The translations under genes were made by a program, and so were the position numbers. This document shows, piece by piece, positions 32,484-40,280 of a stretch of DNA of 64,000 nucleotides (the stretch's first letter is position 1; every line of letters starts with the position of its first letter). Source of the DNA: Xanthobacter tagetidis. GTDB lineage: Bacteria; Pseudomonadota; Alphaproteobacteria; Rhizobiales; Xanthobacteraceae. A model generated the notes under the pieces. That model was not told where the DNA came from and made no database searches. It was given only the letters and a program-made list of their open reading frames with translations. Location of the stretch: NCBI RefSeq assembly GCF_003667445.1, contig NZ_RCTF01000023.1, positions 1 through 64,000 on the forward strand, in the 5' to 3' direction.

Positions 32484-33780
32484 TTTCCGTCTCCCCGTTG
32501 CCGTGCACCAGCCAGGTCTGGATGCCGTTGTTGTGGTAGATCGAGTTCTCGCCGCGCACCTTGCGCAGCTCGGCCTTGGAGGGCTGCACGTAGCCGGTCT
32601 CGTCCATGGCGCGGGACTGCACCAAGAGTTCGCGGCCGTCCCAGTCGAAGTCGAGATAGAAGCGCGTCATGGCCATGGGCATGGCCGGGCCCTCGATGCG
32701 CGCGGTGGTCCAGTTCCGCCCGCCGTCGAGCGAGACGTCGACGCGCTTGATGGTGCCGCGGCCGGACCAGGCGATGCCGGACAGGACGTTCGGCCCCTTG
32801 TGCTTGAGCGGCGCCTGCGGGCTCGGGCTCGTCACCACGGACTTCGCGTCCATGATGAAGGTGTAGCGGCGCGAGCGTCCGTCCGCGAGCAGGTCGGTAT
32901 ACTTGGCGGTCTCCTCGCGCTGCGCCCAGGGCTGGTCGCCCACCTCGAGGCGGCGCAGCCACTTCACCCACATGTTGCCTTCCCAGCCCGGCACCACGAG
33001 GCGCACCGGATAGCCCTGCTCGGGCCGCAGCGCCTCGCCGTTCATGGCGAAGGCCACGAGACAGTCGTCGAGCGCCTTGTGCAGCGGGATCGAGCGCGTC
33101 ATCACCGAGGCGTCGGCGCCCTCCGCGAGCACCCACTTGGCGGAGGTCTTCACCCCCGCCGCGTCGAGGAACGCGCGCAGCGGAACGCCGGTATAGAACA
33201 CGTTGTGGATCATGCCGTGGGTGAACTGGCAGCCGTTGAGCTGGGCGCCGCGCCACTCCATGCCGGAATTGGCGGCGCACTCCAGGAAGTAGGCGCGGTT
33301 CACCCGGCCGGGCATGCGCTTGATGTCGTCGAGCGTGAACACCAGCGGCTTGTCCACGAGGCCGTGGATCATGAAGCGGTACTTGTCCGGATCGATCTCC
33401 GCCTCGCCGCCATGGTGCCGCACGAAGCACAGGCCATTGGGCGTGATGACGCCGTCGAGCGCGTACAGCGGGGTGAAGCTCACCGAGCTTTCGCGGCTCG
33501 CGGTGAGCCATTCCACCTCGCGCCGCACCACGTCCTTCTCGAACTTCGAGGGCACGCCATAGGGATTGTTGTTGACCCCCACGCCGAGCGTCTTCGTCCA
33601 GTCGGGGACGGGCACGATGTTGGGGTCGGGCGCCGCGGCCCGCGCCGCGACCGCGGACAGCGGGGCGGCTGCCGCGACGCCGGCGCCGATGCCGGCGGCG
33701 GAGAGGAAGCGGCGGCGGCTTAGGGATGCAGTCCCCGCCTCGCCGCCTCGCCCCTTTCCGGGCTCATGGATCTGGGACAT
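32467..33780 (-). CDS. soxC: Sulfane dehydrogenase molybdenum subunit SoxC
   Basis: A 437-aa Tat-exported molybdoenzyme (SRRRFLSAAGIGAG near residues 21-34) of the sulfite-oxidase fold. The Moco domain has the Cys ligand region FLECAANSG, then GAQLNGCQF, and the dimerisation domain begins near residue 310. It oxidises the outer sulfur bound to SoxY, with SoxD receiving electrons. I take ATG 33780, preceded by GGGAGGACG; the open frame upstream runs through a 15-base tandem repeat and encodes repeated QEYLR, which is not family-like. The gene follows soxB by 89 bases. Confidence 0.93.
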   Translation of the reverse strand: MSQIHEPGKGRGGEAGTASLSRRRFLSAAGIGAGVAAAAPLSAVAARAAAPDPNIVPVPDWTKTLGVGVNNNPYGVPSKFEKDVVRREVEWLTASRESSVSFTPLYALDGVITPNGLCFVRHHGGEAEIDPDKYRFMIHGLVDKPLVFTLDDIKRMPGRVNRAYFLECAANSGMEWRGAQLNGCQFTHGMIHNVFYTGVPLRAFLDAAGVKTSAKWVLAEGADASVMTRSIPLHKALDDCLVAFAMNGEALRPEQGYPVRLVVPGWEGNMWVKWLRRLEVGDQPWAQREETAKYTDLLADGRSRRYTFIMDAKSVVTSPSPQAPLKHKGPNVLSGIAWSGRGTIKRVDVSLDGGRNWTTARIEGPAMPMAMTRFYLDFDWDGRELLVQSRAMDETGYVQPSKAELRKVRGENSIYHNNGIQTWLVHGNGETENVEVG

Positions 33781-33789
33781 GGCGTCCTC

Positions 33790-33819
33790 CCTCAGATATT
33801 CTTGCCTCAGATATTCTTG
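33790..33819 (-). repeat. Perfect 15-bp tandem repeat upstream of soxC
   Basis: Two identical 15-base units (33790-33804, 33805-33819) lie immediately before the soxC ribosome site. On the minus strand each unit contains AAGAATATCTGAGG. The surrounding 33781-33850 stretch is AT-rich compared with its neighbours, so this may be an operator or an extra promoter within the sox operon. Confidence 0.6.
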
Positions 33820-33869
33820 CATTCGCAAGTTTGCATATGTCGATCAAAAAAAGGGGCCGGCAGCCGGCC

Positions 33870-35564
33870 TCACGCGCCGCTCACCTTCACCGACGCATTG
33901 GGCTTGATGTCGATGGTCTTCTTGGCGGTGACGTAGCGCTCGACGATCTCCCAGATCGGCGGGCCCTCCACGTTCTGGTTCACGCTCGCCCAGCCGGCGA
34001 CGGTGTAGGACCGGTCGGCCTCCAGCGCCTTCCCGGTCTTCAGGAACACCATGTCGGAGATGCGCGATCCGATCTCCTTGCCGACATCGATGGAATAGCC
34101 GACGCCGCCGACGCGGACCATGTCGCCGCCGCCCTGGAAGTAGGGATCTGGGTGGAAGATGTTGTCCGCCACGTCCTCCAGCACGTCCTTCAACTGCTTG
34201 CCCGTCATGGTCATGCGGTAGCAGGCGGGATAGGTGATGGCGGTGGCGTTGGCGACCTGCTCGAAGGTGATGGGATCGCCCGGCAAAAGGCTCGCGCCCC
34301 AGCGGAAGCCGGGTGAGAGCGCGATCTCCGCGTCCCGCTCGGCCATCATGGCGTCGCAGATCATGTCGTCGAGCGTGCCGTTGAAGTTGCCGCGGCGGTA
34401 GAGCAGGCTGCCCGCCTGCCCCAGCACCCGGTCGATATCCTTGGCATAGGGCGCGCGGATGTCGGCGACCAGCTTCGCCATCTCCGGATCGGGTGCGATC
34501 ACATCCGAGAACACCGGGATGAGCTGGAAGCGGAAGCCCGCGACCTTCCTGTCCTTCACGTCGAGATCAAGGCGCGAGAGGAACTTGCCGTGGGAGCCGG
34601 AGGCCACCAGCAGCGTCTGGCCCACCTGCACCACCGCCGGCATGGCGTCGTGGGTGTGGGCGGTGAAGACCACGTCGATGCCCTTCACGCGGGACGCCAT
34701 CTTGCGGTCCACGTCGAAGCCGTTGTGGGACAGCAGCACCACCACGTCGGCGCCGTCGGCGCGGGCGGCGTCCACCTGCTTCTGCATCTCGTCTTCGCGG
34801 ATGCCGAACTCCCAGTCCGGGATCATCCAGCGCGGGTTGGAGATCGGCGTGCGCGGGAACGCCTGGCCGATCACCGCCACCTTGGCGCCGCCCTTCTCGA
34901 AGGTCTTGCGCGCCTCGAACACCGGCTCCTGCCACTCCACCGAGCGCACGTTCTGCGCCAGGAAGGCGAACGGCGCCTTGTCCTTGATCTCGGCGACCCG
35001 GTCGGCGCCGTAGGTGAACTCCCAGTGGCCGACCATGGCGTCGGTCTTGAGGGCGGAGAACACCTTCACCATGTCCTCGCCCTTGGTCTTGAGCGAGGTC
35101 CACGAACCCTGCAGGCCGTCGCCGCCGTCGAGCAGCAGCACCTTGTCGTCGCCCCGCTCGGCGCGGATCGCCTTGATGAGCGTCGCCATGCGGTCCATGC
35201 CGCCCATGCGGCCGTACGTCTTGGCGAGGTTCTGGAAGTCGAGGCTGGTCATCGCATAGGCGTCGCGGCCGCCAACGGGGACCTTGAAGACGTCGAGGAA
35301 CGCCTGGTCGGTCAGGTGGGGCGGCACGCCGCGCGCCTCGCCCACGCCGAGATTGACCGAGGGCTCGCGGAAATAGATCGGCACGAGTTGGGCGTGGATG
35401 TCGGTGATGTGGAGCAGAGTCACCGTTCCGGACGCGCCGAACTTCAGCAGGTCGCCCTGGGACAGAGTCTGCCCGCGCGCCGCCTGGGCGAGCGCGCCCG
35501 GCTGGCCGGCGAAGAGCCCTGCGAGCGCCGTGCCGGCGATGAGGAAGTCGCGCCTGGAGATCAT
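33870..35564 (-). CDS. soxB: Thiosulfohydrolase SoxB
   Basis: A 564-aa Tat-exported metallohydrolase (MISRRDFLIAGTALAG) of the 5'-nucleotidase superfamily. Metal-site motifs are present in order: HITDIHAQL, LDGGDGLQGS, GHWEFTYG (the SoxB-specific form of GNHE), LLSHNGFD and FTAHTHDAMP. The two-manganese centre cleaves sulfate from the SoxY-cysteine adduct. The C-terminal 5'-nucleotidase domain runs from about 370 to the end. The start at 35564 gives the Tat signal directly; the longer frame adds 27 arginine-rich residues unlike the family. Confidence 0.95.
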   Translation of the reverse strand: MISRRDFLIAGTALAGLFAGQPGALAQAARGQTLSQGDLLKFGASGTVTLLHITDIHAQLVPIYFREPSVNLGVGEARGVPPHLTDQAFLDVFKVPVGGRDAYAMTSLDFQNLAKTYGRMGGMDRMATLIKAIRAERGDDKVLLLDGGDGLQGSWTSLKTKGEDMVKVFSALKTDAMVGHWEFTYGADRVAEIKDKAPFAFLAQNVRSVEWQEPVFEARKTFEKGGAKVAVIGQAFPRTPISNPRWMIPDWEFGIREDEMQKQVDAARADGADVVVLLSHNGFDVDRKMASRVKGIDVVFTAHTHDAMPAVVQVGQTLLVASGSHGKFLSRLDLDVKDRKVAGFRFQLIPVFSDVIAPDPEMAKLVADIRAPYAKDIDRVLGQAGSLLYRRGNFNGTLDDMICDAMMAERDAEIALSPGFRWGASLLPGDPITFEQVANATAITYPACYRMTMTGKQLKDVLEDVADNIFHPDPYFQGGGDMVRVGGVGYSIDVGKEIGSRISDMVFLKTGKALEADRSYTVAGWASVNQNVEGPPIWEIVERYVTAKKTIDIKPNASVKVSGA

Positions 35565-35670
35565 GTGCGTCCTGCGTTCAAAAGGGTGCGTTCGAAGCGG
35601 CGAGACCGCAAGCCGAGGGCGCGCCGCGCACGCTCTCCCGTTCACGCCCTAAGGCGTGCTGCGGGCGCGC

Positions 35671-35693
35671 GCCCGTCCCTTTGGGGGACGGGC
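35671..35693. repeat. Hairpin between soxZ and soxB
   Basis: Perfect 9-base arms (35671-35679, 35685-35693) with a 5-base loop sit in the 157-base gap between soxZ and soxB, and a second smaller hairpin (ACGCC/GGCGT, 35644-35657) follows in the transcribed direction. No T-run. Likely a processing or attenuation point that lets soxYZ be made in excess over soxB. Confidence 0.4.
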
Positions 35694-35721
35694 CGCGGCT
35701 GGCGTCGCGGGTCGGCCGGCC

Positions 35722-36051
35722 TCAGCCGACGGTAAGCTTGGCGGTCGCCTTCTGCTCGGAGCCGCCGTCGTCCTTCCAGCTGAAGGTGAACTCGCCGCTC
35801 TCGGTCGCCTTGAAGAAGAACGACTGGAACGGGTTCGCCGAGATCGCCGGAAACCAGTCCGCCTTGAAGAACGGCTTGCCGTTGAACGCCGCCTCGAAGG
35901 TGCTGATGATGTCGCGCGGCACGGTCTTGCCCGCCGAATCCTTGCGCTGGCCGCTCTCCATCTCGTGGGAGATGAGGGTCTTGATCTCGATGATCTCGCC
36001 GGCCTTGGCCTGGGCGGGCACGCGCACGCGGGGCTTGGAGGTGATGGCCAT
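35722..36051 (-). CDS. soxZ: Sulfur carrier complex subunit SoxZ
   Basis: A 109-aa protein of SoxZ size and pattern: PRVRVPAQAKAGEIIEIKTLISHEMESG near the N-terminus (read in two parts) and the C-terminal FTFSWKDDGG-KATAKLTV sandwich strands. It has no signal peptide; SoxZ is exported bound to Tat-carried SoxY. It forms the heterodimer that presents the SoxY cysteine to SoxAX, SoxB and SoxCD. soxY lies 42 bases upstream. Confidence 0.95.
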   Translation of the reverse strand: MAITSKPRVRVPAQAKAGEIIEIKTLISHEMESGQRKDSAGKTVPRDIISTFEAAFNGKPFFKADWFPAISANPFQSFFFKATESGEFTFSWKDDGGSEQKATAKLTVG

Positions 36052-36093
36052 GGTGCGTTTCCTTCCTTGAGTTTCGTTGCCGGTCGCCGCGCG

Positions 36094-36555
36094 TCAGCCG
36101 CCGCAGCCGCCGATGGTCACCTTCACCTGCGCCTTGGCGCTGTAGAGCTTGCCGTCCGACATCTCGGCCACCGCGATCACGTTCTGCGTCTGGGCGAGGC
36201 GCATGCGGGTGGAGGCGGAGGCGCGGCCGGAGGCCGGCGTGAAGTGATAGGTGACGACCTGGGGCAGCGGGTTGCCGTCGGCGAAGACGTGGACCGCCTT
36301 CACGTAGTCGGCGTCCGTCATCGGGCTGTCGACCTCAAGGTTGAGCGGCACGACGAGGCCGTTCTCGGCGATCTCGGGCAGGTCGAGCTTCACCTTGCCC
36401 TCGGCCATGGACTTGCCGCCGAACAGCTTCTTCAGTTCGTCCGCGACCTGCGCCTCGGTCGCCAGCGCAAGGTTGGGCGCGAGCGCCGCCGCGAAGGCGC
36501 CGGCCGCCAACTGGAGCGCCTGCCGACGGGTGGGCGCAAAAGCCTTGAACGTCAT
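36094..36555 (-). CDS. soxY: Sulfur carrier protein SoxY
   Basis: A 153-aa protein with a Tat signal (PTRRQALQLAAGAF, residues 8-21) and the hallmark C-terminal GGCGG arm whose Cys (about C151) carries the sulfur substrate through the cycle. The start ATG 36555 has GGAGGAAAC just upstream. It is the first gene of the minus-strand sox operon, facing soxA across about 250 bases. The mature domain is the usual immunoglobulin-like SoxY fold (VVPLNLEVDSPM and later). Confidence 0.95.
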   Translation of the reverse strand: MTFKAFAPTRRQALQLAAGAFAAALAPNLALATEAQVADELKKLFGGKSMAEGKVKLDLPEIAENGLVVPLNLEVDSPMTDADYVKAVHVFADGNPLPQVVTYHFTPASGRASASTRMRLAQTQNVIAVAEMSDGKLYSAKAQVKVTIGGCGG

Positions 36556-36656
36556 CCGTTTCCTCCTCGGTGCCGCGGCGCCACGGGCGCCCTGCAATTC
36601 CTGATTTTTATCGGCGGCCCTGGCGGCCTTTTGGAACGGCGGTTCGCCGATCAATT

Positions 36657-36669
36657 TCACATATTGTGA
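36657..36669. promoter_or_regulatory. Palindromic operator candidate in the divergent sox promoter
   Basis: TCACA (36657-36661), a 3-base spacer TAT and TGTGA (36665-36669) form a perfect palindrome in the AT-rich centre of the soxY/soxA intergenic region. ArsR-type repressors such as SoxR bind AT-rich palindromes in sox promoters, so this is a candidate operator. No sox regulator gene is inside the window. Confidence 0.45.
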
Positions 36670-36806
36670 TATCGATTTTTTTGAATGTAAAGTAGCTCCA
36701 TCGGCGCCGCGCTTCGGCAAGGAGCGCGGACGACCGATGCGAGGAACGGCCAGGACTCCACCAAAGAGAGCCCGGCGCCGCGAGACGCCAACTGTCGGGA
36801 GGAACC

Positions 36807-37637
36807 ATGCGACGCAAAGCCACAACCCTCACATGCCTATGCGCGCTCGCCTTCGTCCTCGGCGCGCCGCTGGTCGCGGCCGCCCAGGAGGATGCCAGCG
36901 AAAAGGAGATCGAGCGCTACCGCGCCATGATCAACGACCCCATGGCCAATCCGGGCTACCTTGCGGTGGATCGGGGCGAGGAACTGTGGTCGGCCAAGCG
37001 CGGCACCAAGAACGTGTCGCTGGAGACCTGCGATCTCGGCGTCGGCCCCGGCAAGATCGAGGGCGCGTTCGTGCAGATGCCGCGCTACTTCAAGGATGCC
37101 GACCAGGTGATGGACCTGGAGCAGCGCCTCCTGTGGTGCATGGAGACCATCCAGGGCCTCGACACCAAGCCACTCAAGGCGCGGCCCTTCTCCGGCCCCG
37201 GCCGCGGCTCGGACATGGAGGACCTCGTCGCCTTCATCGCCAACAAGTCGAACGGCATGAAGATCAACGTCGTGCTCGACGACCCGAAGGAGAAGGAGGC
37301 CTATGCCATCGGCGAGGCGCTGTTCTTCCGCCGCTCGTCGATCAACGACTTCTCGTGCCAGACCTGCCACGCCGAGCCCGGCAAGCGCATCCGCCTCCAG
37401 GGCCTGCCGCAGCTCGACAAGCCCGGCAAGGACGCGCAGGCGACCATGAGCTCCTGGCCCACCTACCGCGTCTCCCAGAGCGCGCTGCGCACCATGCAGC
37501 ACCGCCTGTGGGACTGCTACCGCCAGATGCGCATGCCGGCGCCGGACTACGGCTCGGAAGCGGTCACCGCGCTGGCGCTGTTCCTGAACAAACAAGCCAA
37601 CGGGGCCGAGCTCAACGTGCCCTCGATCAAGCGCTGA
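36807..37637 (+). CDS. soxA: Thiosulfate-oxidising cytochrome SoxA (single-haem type)
   Basis: A 276-aa exported cytochrome (signal peptide ending VAAAQ, residue 27). Only one haem motif is present, CQTCH (184-188). At the place of the N-terminal haem of dihaem SoxA, Cys75 and Cys111 stand alone and could form a disulfide. The active-site ligand is Cys237 in LWDCYRQ, the residue modified to a persulfide in known enzymes. With SoxX it joins thiosulfate to SoxY. Single-haem SoxA is known from Starkeya-like bacteria. A GGGAGG site precedes the start; soxX follows after 14 bases. Confidence 0.94.
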   Translation: MRRKATTLTCLCALAFVLGAPLVAAAQEDASEKEIERYRAMINDPMANPGYLAVDRGEELWSAKRGTKNVSLETCDLGVGPGKIEGAFVQMPRYFKDADQVMDLEQRLLWCMETIQGLDTKPLKARPFSGPGRGSDMEDLVAFIANKSNGMKINVVLDDPKEKEAYAIGEALFFRRSSINDFSCQTCHAEPGKRIRLQGLPQLDKPGKDAQATMSSWPTYRVSQSALRTMQHRLWDCYRQMRMPAPDYGSEAVTALALFLNKQANGAELNVPSIKR

Positions 37638-37651
37638 GGCGGGAGGAAACC

Positions 37652-38272
37652 ATGAAACACGCATTCATCGCCGCCGCCGCTTTGGTCGTCCCGTCCCTCG
37701 CCTTCGCCCAGCAGATCCCGGCCGCGCCGCAGGCGACCGTGGACCGGGTGGTGAAGGAGAGCTTCACCAAGCTGCCCGAGGGCTGGGCCGCGCGCCTCGC
37801 CCAGGACGAGACCATGCAGGTCTGCTCCCAGACCCGCAACCAGCCCTCCGCCGCGCAGGCGGATGCCATCGTCGCCCGCGAGACCAAGACCGTGGTCTTC
37901 CCCGCAGACGGCGTGCTGCTGGGCGACTGGAAGGAAGGCGCCAAGGTCGCGCAGAACGGCCGCGGCGGCCAGTTCTCGGACCCGCCCGGCACGGTGAGCG
38001 GCGGCAATTGCTATGCCTGCCACCAGATGGACCTGAAGGAGGTGAGCTACGGCACGCTCGGGCCCTCGCTCACCAATTACGGCGCCGACCGCAAGTATGC
38101 CGCCGAGGACGCCAAGGCCGCCTACGCCAAGGTCTACAACGCCCAGGCCGCGTTCGCCTGCTCCTCCATGCCGCGCTTCGGGCATAACGGCGTGCTGACC
38201 GAGAAGCAGATCAAGGACGTGGTGGCCTATCTGTTCGACCCGAACTCGCCGGTGAACACGCCGGCAAAGTGA
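37652..38272 (+). CDS. soxX: Cytochrome SoxX
   Basis: A 206-aa exported monohaem cytochrome: signal peptide ending LAFAQ (about residue 20), haem motif CYACH (120-124) and a probable Met ligand in CSSMPRFG (M173). The N-terminal extension of about 80 residues is longer than in small SoxX proteins. It forms the SoxAX complex and takes the electrons from thiosulfate binding. The GGGAGGAAAC site fixes the start. A strong hairpin follows the stop. Confidence 0.93.
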   Translation: MKHAFIAAAALVVPSLAFAQQIPAAPQATVDRVVKESFTKLPEGWAARLAQDETMQVCSQTRNQPSAAQADAIVARETKTVVFPADGVLLGDWKEGAKVAQNGRGGQFSDPPGTVSGGNCYACHQMDLKEVSYGTLGPSLTNYGADRKYAAEDAKAAYAKVYNAQAAFACSSMPRFGHNGVLTEKQIKDVVAYLFDPNSPVNTPAK

Positions 38273-38277
38273 GATGA

Positions 38278-38304
38278 GGGCGGGCGCCCAAGCGGCGCCC
38301 GCCC
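38278..38304 (+). terminator. Rho-independent terminator after soxAX
   Basis: A perfect 11-base GC stem (38278-38288 and 38294-38304) with loop CAAGC, followed by TTGCTTCTCTT. It begins 5 bases after the soxX stop and also faces the convergent MarR-GNAT gene. Confidence 0.8.
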
Positions 38305-38346
38305 TTGCTTCTCTTCGGGGCGAGGGGAAGATGCTGGCGCCCGGCG

Positions 38347-39222
38347 CTACAGCTGCTTCTCGAAGAAGTGGTCGGGATAGGGATCGTCGTTGAAGCGGTC
38401 GATCTCGCGCCAGCCGGTGGTGCGGTACAGCGCCAGCGCCTCGCCGAGCGCGCCATTGGTGTCGAGCCGCAGCGTGGCGACGCCGAGCGACCGGGCGGCC
38501 GCCTCCACCTCGTCCATCAGGCGCCGGCCGAGGCCAAGTCCCCGGGCGGAAGGCGCGATCCACAGGCGCTTCACCTCCGCCATCGCGCCGCCCGAGCCCT
38601 TCAGGCCCACGCAGCCCACCGGCAGGCCGTCGGACATCGCCAGAAGGAACACCCCGCGCGGCCGCACCATGGCCTCGGCATCGGGATCGCGCGAGCGCGC
38701 CACGTCGAACCCGGACGCGAAGCGGCGCCCGAGTTCGGCATAGTATTCGCCGAGGCACCAGCGCGCCTCGGCGCCGCGCGGGTCCGCTTCCTCGACGGTG
38801 ATGCGCCCGCGCCCGAGCGTGGAGGCGACGAGGTCCATGGCGTCAAGCAGCGCCTCCGTCCGCGCCGCGCGGGAGAGGAACGCGCCGGCCTGCGCGTTCG
38901 AGAGCGCCTCATAGGCGGCGAACTCCGCCTTGCCGGCTTCGGTGAGCCGGGCGACGCGGCGGCGGGCGTCGTCGGCATCGGGCGCCGTCTCCACCAGCCC
39001 CTCGTCCTCCAGGCCGCGCAGCAGCCGGCTCGCGAGGCCCGAATCGAGGCCCAGCCGTGCGCGGATCTTGCCCACGTCGCCGCAGCCCTGGCCGATGGCG
39101 TTCAGCACCCGCGCCGCGCCGAGCGGCCGCCCGCGCCCGAGAAAGGACGTGTCGAGCGCCCCCACCTCGGCGGTGACGACGCGGTTGAAGCGGCGGATGC
39201 GGGAAACGGGATCTGGCAGCAT
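38347..39222 (-). CDS. MarR-type regulator fused to a GNAT acetyltransferase
   Basis: A 291-aa fusion. Residues about 10-140 form a MarR winged helix domain (ARLGLDSGLASRLLRGLEDEGLVE and ADDARRRVARLTEAGKAEF). About 150-285 is a GNAT acetyltransferase with the acetyl-CoA loop in two parts: IAPSARGLGLGRRLMDEV, then the ALYRTTGWREIDRFNDDPYPDHFFEK C-terminal region. Such fusions are recurrent in proteobacteria; their acetyl acceptors are mostly unknown. The start ATG 39222 lies inside an AT-rich palindromic region suggesting autoregulation. It is convergent with soxX. Confidence 0.88.
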   Translation of the reverse strand: MLPDPVSRIRRFNRVVTAEVGALDTSFLGRGRPLGAARVLNAIGQGCGDVGKIRARLGLDSGLASRLLRGLEDEGLVETAPDADDARRRVARLTEAGKAEFAAYEALSNAQAGAFLSRAARTEALLDAMDLVASTLGRGRITVEEADPRGAEARWCLGEYYAELGRRFASGFDVARSRDPDAEAMVRPRGVFLLAMSDGLPVGCVGLKGSGGAMAEVKRLWIAPSARGLGLGRRLMDEVEAAARSLGVATLRLDTNGALGEALALYRTTGWREIDRFNDDPYPDHFFEKQL

Positions 39223-39223
39223 A

Positions 39224-39247
39224 ATATCTGACTTTAGTCCGAGATAT
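39224..39247. promoter_or_regulatory. Candidate MarR autoregulatory operator
   Basis: ATATCT (39224-39229) and AGATAT (39242-39247) are perfect inverted arms, and between them GACT-TT-AGTC (39230-39239) is a second nested palindrome. The site directly abuts the start codon of the MarR-GNAT gene, as expected for a repressor of its own promoter. Confidence 0.5.
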
Positions 39248-39325
39248 GAACTCGTCAATCCGTTTCGGCGGGCCGCCGTGGCAATGGCGGGACGCCCTCG
39301 CGCGGGCTCCCGCCACGGCTCGGAC

Positions 39326-39353
39326 CTTGCCATCGCAGCAGAACCTGCTATAC
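39326..39353 (+). promoter_or_regulatory. Candidate promoter of the rpsF operon
   Basis: CTTGCC (39326-39331), a 16-base spacer and CTATAC (39348-39353) match the alphaproteobacterial housekeeping pattern CTTG(AC)/CTAT. It would give a leader of about 190 bases before rpsF. The 327-base gap 39223-39549 holds only this, the MarR operator and the leader; I could not find a clear S6-S18 binding hairpin. Confidence 0.45.
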
Positions 39354-39549
39354 GCGCCGCTTCCGTCGCACCCGGCCGGGGGCTGAACGGACGCTCTTTC
39401 TTTGCCCGAGGCATGCCTTGGGAAGGGAAAGGGAGGGCAAGACCGCCCGCCGTCCCGTGTCCCCGCCTTCCGAGCTTCGCGCCTTTCCGAAAGGCAAGAA
39501 GGGCTTGGCGCCGGTGGGGCGGAGAGTTGAAACGAAAGGCAGTGAACAC

Positions 39550-40020
39550 ATGCCGCTCTACGAGCACGTGTTCCTCGCGCGCCAGGACGTCACGGCGCAG
39601 CAGGTCGAGGAACTGACCACCCGGTTCAAGGGTGTCATCGAGGCGAATGGCGGCTCGGTCGGAAAGACCGAGTATTGGGGCGTGAAGTCCCTCACCTATC
39701 GCATCAACAAGAACCGCAAGGCCCACTTCACGCTCATGAACATCGACGCCCCCGCGGCGGCGGTGCAGGAGCTGGAGCGCCAGCAGCGCATCGACGAGGA
39801 CGTGCTGCGCGTCCTGACCCTGCGCGTCGAGGAGCACGAGGAGACCCCCTCCGCCATGCTCCAGAAGCGCGATCGCGACGACCGCGGTGAGCGGGGCGAG
39901 CGCGGCGAGCGTGGTGAACGCGGCGGCTTCGGCGGCGACCGCGGCGGCTTCGGCGGCCGTGAGGATCGCCCGCGCCGTCCGCGTCCCTCCGAGGAGACCC
40001 AGAGCGAGGAGGAAGTCTGA
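39550..40020 (+). CDS. rpsF: 30S ribosomal protein bS6
   Basis: A 156-aa bS6. The first 100 residues are the conserved fold (MPLYEHVFLARQDVTAQQVEEL, WGVKSLTYRINKNRKAHFTLMNI, split here). The remaining 55 or so form an Arg/Gly-rich tail with four GER repeats, two GGFGGDR/GGFGGRE units, and then an acidic end (EETQSEEEV). Such long tails occur in this group; E. coli bS6 has a short polyglutamate tail. It binds bS18 in the small subunit platform. Its stop codon overlaps the rpsR start (TGATG). Confidence 0.97.
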   Translation: MPLYEHVFLARQDVTAQQVEELTTRFKGVIEANGGSVGKTEYWGVKSLTYRINKNRKAHFTLMNIDAPAAAVQELERQQRIDEDVLRVLTLRVEEHEETPSAMLQKRDRDDRGERGERGERGERGGFGGDRGGFGGREDRPRRPRPSEETQSEEEV

Positions 40021-40280
40021 TGGCGTTCGCTCAGTCCGGTGGTGCCGGCGGCGGCCAGCGCCGCCCCTTCTTCCGTCGTCGCAAGACCTGCCCGTTCTCC
40101 GGCCCGAACGCGCCGAAGATCGACTACAAGGACGTGCGTCTCCTGCAGCGCTACATCTCCGAGCGCGGCAAGATCGTGCCCTCGCGCATCACGGCGGTGT
40201 CCGCCAAGAAGCAGCGCGAGCTGGCCGCCGCCGTCAAGCGCGCCCGCTTCCTGGGCCTGCTGCCCTTCGTGATCCGCTGA
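40020..40280 (+). CDS. rpsR: 30S ribosomal protein bS18
   Basis: An 86-aa bS18 with the standard core: FRRRKTCPFSGPNAPKIDYKD, then RYISERGKIVPSRITAVSAKKQRELAAAVKRARFLGLLPFV in two stretches. It pairs with bS6 and is made from the overlapping start at 40020. Its last codons and stop lie inside the first unit of a 32-base palindromic repeat array that continues downstream. Confidence 0.97.
   Translation: MAFAQSGGAGGGQRRPFFRRRKTCPFSGPNAPKIDYKDVRLLQRYISERGKIVPSRITAVSAKKQRELAAAVKRARFLGLLPFVIR

Noticed and set aside
33781..33828. Longer SoxC starting at 33828
   Set aside because: The extra residues come from the 15-base tandem repeat (QEYLR twice), and the strong GGGAGG site is before 33780.
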